This document shows, piece by piece, positions 55,690 to 64,000 of a stretch of 64,000 nucleotides of DNA. The stretch is from NCBI RefSeq assembly GCF_027924565.1, contig NZ_AP027041.1:2356001-2420000 (forward strand), written 5' to 3'. Each line of letters opens with the position of its first letter. Positions within the stretch are counted from its first letter, which is position 1. This DNA comes from Lysobacter auxotrophicus. Lineage in GTDB: Bacteria > Pseudomonadota > Gammaproteobacteria > Xanthomonadales > Xanthomonadaceae. A program made the translations under genes and the position numbers. Under the pieces are notes generated by a model, which saw nothing but the letters and a program-made list of their open reading frames with translations, was not told the origin of the DNA and ran no database searches.

Positions 55690-56870
55690 GCGCGCACCTG
55701 CCCGAGCACGTCGTCGATGGCGGCAAGCAGTCGGCGATTCTCGTCGACGGTGCCGACGGTGACGCGCAGATAGTCCGGCAGTCCGTAACCACCCATCGGC
55801 CTCAGCACGACACCGCGCCTGGTCAGTTCGGCTTCGATGTGCGCGGTCTGCGGCCCAAACTGCACGAGCACGAAGTTCGTCTGCGACGGCGCGACACGCA
55901 GGCCGCGACGTTCGAAGGCCTCCGCCAGCGCTACGCGCTGCTCCGCATTGCGTTCGCGCGCCCATTGCAGATGTGCGGTATCGCCCAGCGCTGCTTCGCA
56001 TGCGGCCAATGCCGGACCGTTGACGTTGAAGCTCTCGCGCAGGCGCTCCATCACCGCGACGAGCCCCGGCGCACCGATCAGGTACCCCACGCGCAGGCCC
56101 GCGAGGCCGTAGGCCTTGCTGAAGGTACGTGTCAGCGCGAGGTTCGAATGGGAAGACAGCAGCGGCAGCGCGGAGGCGGCATCGGCCTGCGCATCGGCCA
56201 GCTCGGCGTAGGCCTCGTCCATCACCACGATGACATGCGCAGGCACCTTCGCCATGAACGCGGCGAACGCGTCGCGACCGAACCACGTGCCGGTCGGATT
56301 GTTCGGATTGGCGAGGTACACGAGCTTCGTGCGATCGGTGATCGCCGCCGCCATCGCGTCGAGGTCGTGACCCAGCGGCATCGTCGGATGATCGTCCGGC
56401 AGCGCCGGCACGATGCGCATCGTCGCGCCCGCGGCCTGCGTCGCCAGCGCGAACACAGCGAAGCCGTAGCGCGAGAACACGACGTCGTCGTCCGCGCCCG
56501 CGAATGCCTGCGCCAGCTGCATCAGCAGTTCGTGCGAGCCGTTGCCCAGCAGGATCTGCTTCGCCTCGACGCCATGCTTCGCGGCGAGCGCGCGCTTGAG
56601 GTCGGCGCCGAGTGGATCGGGATAGCGATGCAGCGAATGCAGCTGGTCCAGGATCGCGGCACGCGCATCGGGCGACGGACCATACGGATTCTCGTTCGAA
56701 CCCAGCTCGACGAGTTGCGACTCGCTGAATGTCCGGCGGAACGCCACCAGGTCGTGCCCTGGGTCGTAGGCCTTCAGGCCCTGCACACCGCGCGATGCGC
56801 GCGCGGCGAACCACGCTTCGTCGCGCGCGACCTGCGCTGCGTCGGCGTCCGATTCGCGCATGGCGTTCAT
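55686..56870 (-). CDS. hisC: histidinol-phosphate/aromatic aminotransferase (HisC-type)
   Basis: 394-aa class I PLP aminotransferase: NPNNPTGTWFG, MDEAYAELA, the PLP-lysine block TRTFSKAYGLAGLRVGYL and the substrate-Arg region near YLRVTVG. Starting MNAMRESDADAAQ. In the serC-pheA-hisC-aroA operon it most likely transaminates phenylpyruvate or 4-hydroxyphenylpyruvate, or serves both histidine and aromatic pathways, as HisHb-type enzymes do. ATGA overlaps at both ends (with pheA and aroA) show tight coupling. Specificity is not determined. Confidence 0.9.
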   Translation of the reverse strand: MNAMRESDADAAQVARDEAWFAARASRGVQGLKAYDPGHDLVAFRRTFSESQLVELGSNENPYGPSPDARAAILDQLHSLHRYPDPLGADLKRALAAKHGVEAKQILLGNGSHELLMQLAQAFAGADDDVVFSRYGFAVFALATQAAGATMRIVPALPDDHPTMPLGHDLDAMAAAITDRTKLVYLANPNNPTGTWFGRDAFAAFMAKVPAHVIVVMDEAYAELADAQADAASALPLLSSHSNLALTRTFSKAYGLAGLRVGYLIGAPGLVAVMERLRESFNVNGPALAACEAALGDTAHLQWARERNAEQRVALAEAFERRGLRVAPSQTNFVLVQFGPQTAHIEAELTRRGVVLRPMGGYGLPDYLRVTVGTVDENRRLLAAIDDVLGQVRA

Positions 56871-58054
56871 GCGATGGCGACCGGGTAGGAACCCAGCACC
56901 TTCACTTCCTGCGCGTAATCGGCCAGTTCGTCGAGCGCGCGACGCATCGCCTCTTCGTGCACGTGGCCGCCGATGTCGATGAAGAACGCGTACTGCCAAA
57001 GGCCGGTGTGGCCGGGGCGCGATTCGATGCGGTTCATGCTGAGGCCATGCTTCGCGAACGGCTCCAGCACGTGGTACAGCGCGCCGGGCTGGTCCTTGAT
57101 GAAAATCATCAGCGACGTGCGGTCGTTGCCGGACGGCGGGAACAGCTCGCGGCCGATCACGAGGAAACGCGTGGTGTTGTCCGGACGGTCCTCGATCGGC
57201 CCGGCGACGGATTTGAGGCCATACACGTTCGCCGCGCTGATGCCGGCGATCGCCGCCGAGTCGTCCGCACTGCGGGCGCGACGCGCGGCTTCGGCGTTGC
57301 TCGACACCGGAATCTTCTCGGCCCTCGGCAGGTATTGGCGCAGCCACGCCTTGCATTGCGCGAACGATTGCGGATGCGAGTACACGCGCTCGATGCCTTC
57401 GATCTGCCCGTTGCGCGACAACAGGTGCTGGTGCACGCGCAGTTCGACTTCGCCGCAGATCTTCAGCTTCGAAGTCAGGAACATGTCGAGCGTCGACTGG
57501 ATCGTGCCCTGCGTGGAGTTCTCCACCGGCACGACGCCGAAATCGGCATGACCGGCTTCCACTTCCTGGAACACTTCCTCGATGCTCGCCAGCGGCAGGC
57601 CGTGGATGGAATGGCCGAAATGCTTGTAGACGGCCTGCTGCGAATGCGTGCCTTCCGGCCCGAGGTAGCCGATCTTCAGCGGCTCCTGCTGCGCGAGACA
57701 TGCCGACATGATCTCGCGGAACAACCGCACCAGCACTTCGTCGTTGAGCGGGCCGTCATTGCGATCCACGACGCGACGCAGCACCTGCGCCTCACGCTCG
57801 GGACGGTAATAGTCGACCGCGGCCGCAAGCTTGCCTTTCGCCTTGCCGACCTGGTTGGCGAACTGCGCGCGCTCGCCGATCAGTTCCTGGATGTGGCGAT
57901 CGATGCCGTCGATGCGCTCGCGCAGCGTGGCGAGGTCGAGCGGCGCGGCGTCGGTCTTGGGCGGCACCGCATCGGGCGTCTTGGCCGCGGCGGGCTTCTT
58001 CGTCGTGGTCTTCGCGGCCTGCTTCTTCGGTGCGGCCTTGCCGGTCTTCTTCAT
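56867..58054 (-). CDS. pheA: bifunctional chorismate mutase/prephenate dehydratase
   Basis: 395-aa P-protein converting chorismate to phenylpyruvate. A Lys/Ala/Pro-rich N-terminal tail (to about 35), chorismate mutase domain (about 36-120, LRERIDGIDRHIQELIGERAQ), prephenate dehydratase domain from KIGYLGPEGTHSQQA (about 125) with ENSTQGTI, and a C-terminal ACT domain with the Phe-binding ESRP motif (MNRIESRPGHTG), implying feedback inhibition by phenylalanine. ATG 58054 is chosen; a TTG at 58093 would add 13 residues. Followed by hisC with a 4-bp overlap. Confidence 0.95.
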   Translation of the reverse strand: MKKTGKAAPKKQAAKTTTKKPAAAKTPDAVPPKTDAAPLDLATLRERIDGIDRHIQELIGERAQFANQVGKAKGKLAAAVDYYRPEREAQVLRRVVDRNDGPLNDEVLVRLFREIMSACLAQQEPLKIGYLGPEGTHSQQAVYKHFGHSIHGLPLASIEEVFQEVEAGHADFGVVPVENSTQGTIQSTLDMFLTSKLKICGEVELRVHQHLLSRNGQIEGIERVYSHPQSFAQCKAWLRQYLPRAEKIPVSSNAEAARRARSADDSAAIAGISAANVYGLKSVAGPIEDRPDNTTRFLVIGRELFPPSGNDRTSLMIFIKDQPGALYHVLEPFAKHGLSMNRIESRPGHTGLWQYAFFIDIGGHVHEEAMRRALDELADYAQEVKVLGSYPVAIA

Positions 58055-58080
58055 GGGGGAAAGTTCCGTGTTCTGCTTCT

Positions 58081-58156
58081 GTAGCCCGGGCAAGCGACGT
58101 GCGCCCGGGATCTGGCGCCTGACCCGGGGGCGGCCTTGGGCCTTACCCGGGCAACA
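58081..58156. repeat. CCCGGG-rich palindromic repeat between serC and pheA
   Basis: Four spaced GCCCGGG/CCCGGG words in 75 bp (TAGCCCGGGCAAGCG ... GCGCCCGGGATCTGG ... ACCCGGGGGC ... ACCCGGGCAAC). They form possible mRNA hairpins between serC and pheA and probably represent an intergenic repeat element. Confidence 0.6.
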
Positions 58157-58162
58157 AGCCCC

Positions 58163-59248
58163 TCATCCGTATCGCGTCTGGAAATCGCGCATGAAGTCCA
58201 CCAGCGCCTGGACGCCCGCTTCCGGCATCGCGTTGTAGATCGACGCGCGCATGCCGCCGAGCACGCGATGGCCCTTCAGCGCGAGCAGCCCCGCCGCCTT
58301 GGACTCCTTCAGGAACGCGCCATCCAGCGCCGGATCGTGCAGGAAGAACGGCACGTTCATGCGCGAACGCGCATCGGGCGCGACCTCGTTGCGATAGAAG
58401 CCGCCGGACTGGTCGATCGCGCCGTAAAGCAGCGCAGATTTGCGCGCGTTGCGCCGCGCGAACTCCTCGACGCCGCCTTCGGCCAGCATCCACTTGAACA
58501 CCAGCCCGGCGAGGTACCAGTTCCAGGTCGGCGGCGTGTTGAGCATCGAATCGCCAGCGGCGTGCGAGCGGTAGTTGAAGATGTCGGCGCGCGGCTGGCC
58601 GGCGCGTTCGAGCAGGTCGCGGCGCACGACCACCACCGTCACGCCGACCGGGCCGAGGTTCTTCTGCGCGCCGCCGTAGATCACGCCGAAGCGCGAGACG
58701 TCCAGCGGTTCGGACGCGATGGACGAACTGAAGTCCGCGACCAGCGGTGCATCGCCGACGTCGGGAATCCCGCGGAACTCGACGCCATGGATGGTCTCGT
58801 TCGCCGTGTAATGCACGTACGCCGCACCGGGCGTGAGGCGCCAGTCGCCGCGCGGTGGCAGGTCGTGGAAACCGCCGGGCTCGCCATCGGCGGCCACGCG
58901 CGCATCAACGTACGTGCGCGCCTGCTTGATCGCCGTCTTGCCCCAATGGCCGGTCACGACGTAGTCGGCGGCCTGCCCCGGGGCGGCGAAGTTCAGCGGG
59001 ATCAACGCCTGCTGCAGCGTTGCACCGCCAGCGAGGAACAACACCGCGTAGTCGTCCGGAATCGACATCAGCGTGCGCAGGTCGGCTTCGGCCTGCCGCG
59101 CGACTTCCATGAACTCCACGCCGCGATGGCTGATCTCCACGATCGATGCGCCGATGCCGTTCCACTCCAGCATTTCCTCCTGCGCCTGGCGCAGCACCGC
59201 CTCGGGAAGGGTGGCGGGGCCGGCGGCAAAGTTGAAGGCGCGGGACAT
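58163..59248 (-). CDS. serC: phosphoserine aminotransferase
   Basis: 361-aa class V PLP aminotransferase acting in serine and pyridoxal-phosphate biosynthesis. Start [40 protein letters not shown]-lysine region in [18 protein letters not shown]; terminal [20 protein letters not shown]. Length fits SerC (about 360). First gene of the serC-pheA-hisC-aroA cluster. ATG 59248; the upstream frame has no gene character. Confidence 0.97.
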   Translation of the reverse strand: MSRAFNFAAGPATLPEAVLRQAQEEMLEWNGIGASIVEISHRGVEFMEVARQAEADLRTLMSIPDDYAVLFLAGGATLQQALIPLNFAAPGQAADYVVTGHWGKTAIKQARTYVDARVAADGEPGGFHDLPPRGDWRLTPGAAYVHYTANETIHGVEFRGIPDVGDAPLVADFSSSIASEPLDVSRFGVIYGGAQKNLGPVGVTVVVVRRDLLERAGQPRADIFNYRSHAAGDSMLNTPPTWNWYLAGLVFKWMLAEGGVEEFARRNARKSALLYGAIDQSGGFYRNEVAPDARSRMNVPFFLHDPALDGAFLKESKAAGLLALKGHRVLGGMRASIYNAMPEAGVQALVDFMRDFQTRYG

Positions 59249-59441
59249 GAAAGCTCCGGTCAGCGAGGCGAAGGAAGGGTGAGCGCGCGTGCGCGGCCCA
59301 GTATGCCGCACTGCAGCAGCCTGCGGATTCATGGTTTCCAAGGCAACTTTTTGCACATGTCGGCCCTCTATAGTGGGACGGGGCGCGCACTGCACGCATT
59401 CGCCCTCCCCGCGATCCCACAACGCGAAAACCGGAACCGAC

Positions 59442-60410
<969 letters not shown>

Positions 60411-60443
60411 GCCCCGGCTCTGACGTCCTCCCCGACCTGACAC

Positions 60444-60546
60444 CGTCATCCCCGCGCAGGCGGGCATCCAACCCGCAGACGACATTCCGCCCTCCGGCGC
60501 GCGTGACCCGTCCGTAGGCTGGATTCCCGCCTCCGCGGGAACGACG
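60444..60546. repeat. REP-like inverted pair between msrP and msrQ
   Basis: CGTCATCCCCGCGCAGGCGG (60444-60470) and GGATTCCCGCCTCCGCGGGAAC (60520-60546) are opposite copies of the repeat family seen at 20138 and 29651-29752. Confidence 0.8.
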
Positions 60547-60575
60547 ACTCCCACACCTGCCCATCCACCGATCGC

Positions 60576-61220
60576 ATGCCCCCTTCCCCCCGCACGCTCA
60601 TCGCCGCCAAAACCCTCGTCCACGCGCTGGCGCTGACGCCCGCCGCGATCCTCGCCTGGCAGATCCGCGCGGAATTCCTGACCGGCAGCGGCGGCCTCGG
60701 CGCGGACCCCGTCGCGGAGATCGAGCATCGCCTCGGGCTGTGGGCGCTGCGCTTCCTCATGCTCACGCTGGCGATCACGCCGCTGCGGCAGATCACCGGG
60801 CAGCCGGTGCTGATGCGCTTCCGCCGCATGCTCGGGTTGTACGCGTTCGCCTACGCGACGCTGCACTTCACCGCGTACCTGGTGCTGGATCTGCGCGGCT
60901 ACTGGACGCAGATCTTCGAGGAGATCGCCAAGCGGCCGTACATCACCGTCGGATTCGCCGCGTGGTTGCTGCTGCTGCCGCTGGCGCTGACCTCGACGCA
61001 GGCGGCGATCCGCTGGCTCGGGCGCAACTGGGCGCGGCTGCACAAGCTGGTCTACCTGATCGCCGTGCTGGCGGTACTGCACTTCTGGTGGCTGGTGAAG
61101 TCCGACGTGCGCGAGCCGGCGTTGTACGCCGCGATCCTCGCAGTGCTGCTGGGTTGGCGCGCGTGGAACGCGCTGAAGAAGCGAAAGCTCAGCGCGCGCC
61201 GTAAAGCAGCAACAGGCTGA
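60576..61220 (+). CDS. msrQ: MsrQ heme-binding membrane subunit
   Basis: 214-aa inner-membrane cytochrome b-like protein that passes electrons from quinones to MsrP. Five or six hydrophobic segments; heme-ligand-type His in EIEHRLGLWALRF, ATLHFTAYLVLD, RLHKLVYLIAVLAVLHFWW. Ferric_reduct domain length and order match the family. Convergent with the FHA gene and overlapping its end by 32 bp. Confidence 0.95.
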   Translation: MPPSPRTLIAAKTLVHALALTPAAILAWQIRAEFLTGSGGLGADPVAEIEHRLGLWALRFLMLTLAITPLRQITGQPVLMRFRRMLGLYAFAYATLHFTAYLVLDLRGYWTQIFEEIAKRPYITVGFAAWLLLLPLALTSTQAAIRWLGRNWARLHKLVYLIAVLAVLHFWWLVKSDVREPALYAAILAVLLGWRAWNALKKRKLSARRKAATG

Positions 61221-61986
61221 GCGCCGCCGACAGCAGGATCGCCGCGAGCAGCAGCCACGGAATGCGGCGCGCCGAACGCTTGATCGGCGCCGCCGCGGCG
61301 CGCGTGTCCTCGACCACCGGTACACGTGCCTTCGGCGCCGGTGCGTCGGGCGCCACGGTGCGCTGCATCGGCGCCTCGACCACGAAGCGGTGCTGGCTTC
61401 CGAACACCACCTGGTCGCCCGCCTGCAACAGCGCGTGGCGCACGGGACGGCCATTGACCAGGCTGCCTTCGACCGAGCCCATGTCGCGCAGGATCACGCC
61501 ATCGGCGTGCGCCTCCAGGCGCGCGTGGCGGTCGGAGAAACTGGGGTCGTTGACGCGGATGTCGCTTTCGCCGGCTCGGCCGACGACGCGCGGCACGTCG
61601 AGGGTGAAGCTGCGCCCGTGGTGCGGGCCGCCGATGCCGCGCAGCAGCATGCGCGTATCGGTGCCGCCGCTGAAACCGTAATCGGCCGGGGCCGGCAACG
61701 GATCGCCGCCCAGCAGCACCAGCTCCACGCCGTCGACGAAAATCGCATCGCCCACGCGCAGCATCGCCATGCGCTTCACCGGACGGCCGTTGACGTGCAG
61801 GCCGGGCGCGCCTTCGCGCACCTGCAGCCACACGCCGCGCCGGTCGACGCAGAACTGCGCGACGGCCGCATCGGCCGCCACCTGCGCCAACGCGCCGGAC
61901 GGCGCATAGCCAATGGCATGCACGCCCGGCCCCAGGGGCAGGTCGGCATGTTCGCGGTTCTGGAAGCGCAGGCGGAGGACAGTCAC
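61189..61986 (-). CDS. FHA domain protein with C-terminal membrane anchor
   Basis: 265 aa. A first, degenerate FHA-like module at about 1-100 (VHAIGYAPSGALAQVA, QFCVDRRGVWLQV) precedes a typical FHA domain (about 115-205: VVGRAGESDIRVNDPSFSDRHARLE, GSLVNGRPV) that binds phosphothreonine. A Pro/Ala linker and one transmembrane helix end the protein (about 243-263, IPWLLLAAILLSAALSLLLL). GTG 61986 chosen at the start of VTVLRLRF. The kinase partner is not in the window. Confidence 0.85.
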   Translation of the reverse strand: MTVLRLRFQNREHADLPLGPGVHAIGYAPSGALAQVAADAAVAQFCVDRRGVWLQVREGAPGLHVNGRPVKRMAMLRVGDAIFVDGVELVLLGGDPLPAPADYGFSGGTDTRMLLRGIGGPHHGRSFTLDVPRVVGRAGESDIRVNDPSFSDRHARLEAHADGVILRDMGSVEGSLVNGRPVRHALLQAGDQVVFGSQHRFVVEAPMQRTVAPDAPAPKARVPVVEDTRAAAAPIKRSARRIPWLLLAAILLSAALSLLLLYGAR

Positions 61987-62090
61987 GTTCGCGCAATCTA
62001 GCAGAAGGTCTCCACTCCTAGGAGAGGCCCGCCGCACTTGGATGCATCGTGCACGGCGCGCACAATACCGGCCACTTCGGGAGACTGCTC

Positions 62091-62366
62091 ATGTCGCACA
62101 TCGATATCCGCCACGCGCATTCGCTGCCGCCGGAACAGGCGCGCCAGGCCGTGCAGGACGTGGCCGACAAGCTGGCCGATCGCTTCGGCATGATTACCGG
62201 CTGGAGCGGCAACAAGCTCAACTTCAGCCGCAGCGGCGTGGACGGCCACATCAACCTGGCGCCGAGCGAACTGCAGGTGACGGCCAAGCTCGGCTTCCTG
62301 CTCAGCGCGATGAAGGGGCCGATCGAGGCGGAGATCCGCCGCGTGCTCGACGAACGCTTCACCTGA
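62091..62366 (+). CDS. polyhydroxyalkanoic acid system family protein
   Basis: 91-aa protein beginning SHIDIRHAHSLPPEQARQAV, the usual opening of the polyhydroxyalkanoic-acid-system family (PHA_gran_rgn). Members are associated with PHA granules or their genes in some bacteria, but also occur in species without PHA. No PHA synthase is seen here. ATG 62091 has a GGGAG site nearby. Length matches the family. Confidence 0.85.
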   Translation: MSHIDIRHAHSLPPEQARQAVQDVADKLADRFGMITGWSGNKLNFSRSGVDGHINLAPSELQVTAKLGFLLSAMKGPIEAEIRRVLDERFT

Positions 62367-62379
62367 CGCTCACCGCGTC

Positions 62380-63135
62380 CTACTCGATCAGTCCGTCGAA
62401 CGGATCCGGATCGCCTGCGAACAGGCGGTGCGCGATGTCGCGTTCGTCCTGCTCGATCTCCTCGATGAAGTGGCGCGCGTCGCCAAGCCGGCCGAACGCC
62501 TCGAAGCCGCGCTCGAGGAACCCCTGCAACTGCGACAGCCCGGCCGCGCGCGCCGGCCCGCGCGACAGCCGCAGCAGCATCGACACGCCCGGCAGCCGCA
62601 GCGCATGGCCCAGCCCGAGCCCGACGCGGGCGATCAGGTCGATCTGGTAGCCGCGCAGCCGCGGCAGGCCGGCAAGGCGATAGGCGCGCGCGTACAGCGC
62701 CGCGTCCAGCCGCCGGCGCGACCCGCCGATGCGCTGCAGCACATGCGCCATGCGCAGGTCCAGCGCGTGCGTCAGCAGACCCAGTTCGATGGCGTCGGCC
62801 ACCGTTGCCAGCAGGTGCTCCGGCAACAGCCGCTGCATCATCGGCAGGACGCGGGCGATGTCGGCATCGCGCTGGGCGAAGTCGCGTTCGTTGTAGACGT
62901 CGGTCAGGAAGAACTGCGCGGCGGGCCGGCGCCGGGGGTCGCGCAGGAAGCGGTCGAAGCTCGCCTCCAGGCGCCGCGTCTGCCAGCGGCGCAGTTCCGG
63001 CAGCCACGGCAGGCGGTTGCGCGGCTCGACGGCCGGATCGTGCAGCGCCTGGTGCTCGCGCAGGAGCCGGTCGAGCCGCTCCCGCAGAGGACGATCGTGC
63101 GAACGGCGGCGGACGGGGTTGGGGCGCGACGGCAT
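62380..63135 (-). CDS. FFLEELY-type protein
   Basis: 251-aa soluble helical protein of a family named after the FFLxxxY motif, here AAQFFLTDVYNERDF with QRDADIARVLPMMQRLLPE. Common in Xanthomonadaceae; function unknown. ATG 63135 is chosen as the start of an Arg-rich N-terminus. It ends 13 bp from the convergent PHA-system gene and is divergent to the patatin gene; a link to lipid metabolism is a guess from neighbours. Confidence 0.75.
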   Translation of the reverse strand: MPSRPNPVRRRSHDRPLRERLDRLLREHQALHDPAVEPRNRLPWLPELRRWQTRRLEASFDRFLRDPRRRPAAQFFLTDVYNERDFAQRDADIARVLPMMQRLLPEHLLATVADAIELGLLTHALDLRMAHVLQRIGGSRRRLDAALYARAYRLAGLPRLRGYQIDLIARVGLGLGHALRLPGVSMLLRLSRGPARAAGLSQLQGFLERGFEAFGRLGDARHFIEEIEQDERDIAHRLFAGDPDPFDGLIE

Positions 63136-63236
63136 CCCGGCCGATGATCCGGGCCCGGCGCCAGGGCCGCAACCCGTCACGACGCGGCCCGCTGCGGGGC
63201 GGCTACACTCGGTCCAACCTCGCCGCCCGTGCCCGC

Positions 63237-64000
63237 ATGCTGTCACTCCACTCCGCCCGGCAACGCGCGCGCACCACCGGCCGCCCGCCCCGCATCGGGC
63301 TGGCGATCGCCGGCGGCGGGCCCATCGGCGGGATGTACGAACTCGGCGCGCTGCGTGCGCTCGATGAGGCCATCGACGGCTTGGACCTCACCCGCCTGGA
63401 CGGCTACGTGGGCGTGAGCAGCGGCGCGTTCCTCGCGGCCGGGCTCGCCAACCGCATCGATACCGCCGAGATGTGCCGCATCTTCATCACCGGCGACAGC
63501 GCGGACGTGCAGTTCCGTCCCGAGACCTTCCTGCGCCCGGCGATCTTCGAATACCTGCGCAGCGCCGCGCGGCTTCCGAAGCTCGCGGCGACCTGGTGGC
63601 AGGAGCTGCTGTTCTCGCGCAACGAGGCGCGCTGGTCGGACCTGCTGATGCATTTCGGCGCGCTGGTGCCGACCGGGCTGTTCGACAACTCGCAGGTCGA
63701 GCGCTTCCTGCAGGACGTCTTCTCGCGCCGGGGCCGCAGCAACGACTTCCGCGATCTCGACGCGAACCTGTGCGTGGTGGCGGTCGACCTCGACAGCGGC
63801 GAGGCGGTCAAGTTCGGCACGCCAGGCTGGGACGGCGTGCCGATCTCCGTCGCCGTGCAGGCCAGCGCCGCCCTGCCCGGCCTCTACCCGCCGGTGGAAA
63901 TCGGCGGACGGCACTTCGTCGACGGCGCGCTGCGCAGGACGATGCACGCCTCGGTGCTGCTCGATCGCGACGTCGACCTGATGATCGGCCTCAATCCGCT
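63237..64000 (+). CDS. patatin-like phospholipase, partial (3' end outside window)
   Basis: First 254 codons of a patatin-family acyl hydrolase. Oxyanion Gly block LAIAGGGPIGGMYELG; nucleophile elbow GVSSG (Ser at about residue 61); catalytic Asp in the FVDGALRR motif. Predicted to hydrolyse acyl chains of phospholipids. The end lies beyond base 64000, so domain layout is not known. Divergent from the FFLEELY gene with about 100 bp between starts. Confidence 0.9.
   Translation, partial: MLSLHSARQRARTTGRPPRIGLAIAGGGPIGGMYELGALRALDEAIDGLDLTRLDGYVGVSSGAFLAAGLANRIDTAEMCRIFITGDSADVQFRPETFLRPAIFEYLRSAARLPKLAATWWQELLFSRNEARWSDLLMHFGALVPTGLFDNSQVERFLQDVFSRRGRSNDFRDLDANLCVVAVDLDSGEAVKFGTPGWDGVPISVAVQASAALPGLYPPVEIGGRHFVDGALRRTMHASVLLDRDVDLMIGLNP

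Overview
The window is high-GC DNA (coding regions rich in C/G third positions) whose gene content points to a gammaproteobacterium of the family Xanthomonadaceae/Lysobacteraceae, most likely Lysobacter or a close relative. Pointers are the lexA2-imuA-imuB-dnaE2 mutasome, the 'transmembrane repetitive protein', the FFLEELY-type protein, the serC-pheA-hisC-aroA order, a GacA-like regulator, and REP-like GTCATTCCCGCG repeats. The genus is an inference; no rRNA gene is present to test it.

Layout. 1-9.2 kb: partial topoisomerase IB, GIY-YIG-like protein, cupin, small stress membrane protein, MgtC, AarF/UbiB kinase, an AraC-VOC pair, CBS protein, DUF4142-like lipoprotein, and a sigma-54 response regulator translationally coupled to a 71-aa H-box protein. 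9.3-16.3 kb: a Gly/Tyr/Ser-rich BON protein, a large Pro/Ala-rich TonB-like membrane protein, nfuA, pterin dehydratase, a TonB-like lipoprotein, a HigBA locus whose toxin is frameshifted, and rluC. 16.3-21 kb: rne (RNase E) with a 440-bp leader, and a gacA-type regulator. 21-29 kb: M28 peptidase, PEP mutase-like protein and the four-gene SOS mutagenesis operon with a clear promoter/operator. 29-36.9 kb: TauE/SafE transporter, AraC/YciI/carboxymuconolactone-decarboxylase cluster, Rof-like protein, M23 peptidase, L,D-transpeptidase, a broken beta-helix gene and small proteins.

37.05-48.4 kb is an accessory island of lower GC, bounded by a P4-type tyrosine integrase (frameshifted just before its catalytic Tyr) and by a P2-Ogr-like late activator next to tRNA-Ser(UGA). 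It looks like a decayed P2-like prophage: two remnants of late gene D remain, and the head/tail genes are gone. Between and beside the gpD remnants sits a minus-strand cassette of secreted proteins: a 247-aa protein that aligns by eye with the catalytic A chain of cholera/heat-labile enterotoxin (Arg, STTS, ExE, nicking disulfide loop); a 103-aa secreted protein resembling the small OB-fold B subunits; a second, broken B-like gene; and a protein with six Cys-pair repeats and a PKD domain. This AB-toxin-like cassette is the most interesting part of the window. The island also holds an M15/SH3 peptidase with a membrane protein, a DUF2235 (Tle1-like) hydrolase, an unknown 339-aa protein and a DUF4276 fragment.

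48.4-64 kb returns to the core genome: LysR/azoreductase pair, serS, TonB-like protein, O-antigen ligase-like protein, the aroA-hisC-pheA-serC block (minus strand), msrP-msrQ, an FHA protein, a polyhydroxyalkanoic-acid-system protein, a FFLEELY protein and a partial patatin.

Two genes (higB, integrase) each need a single inserted base to restore the family sequence, and other island genes are also broken. Real decay is likely in the island, but assembly indels should be excluded before the frameshifts are interpreted.
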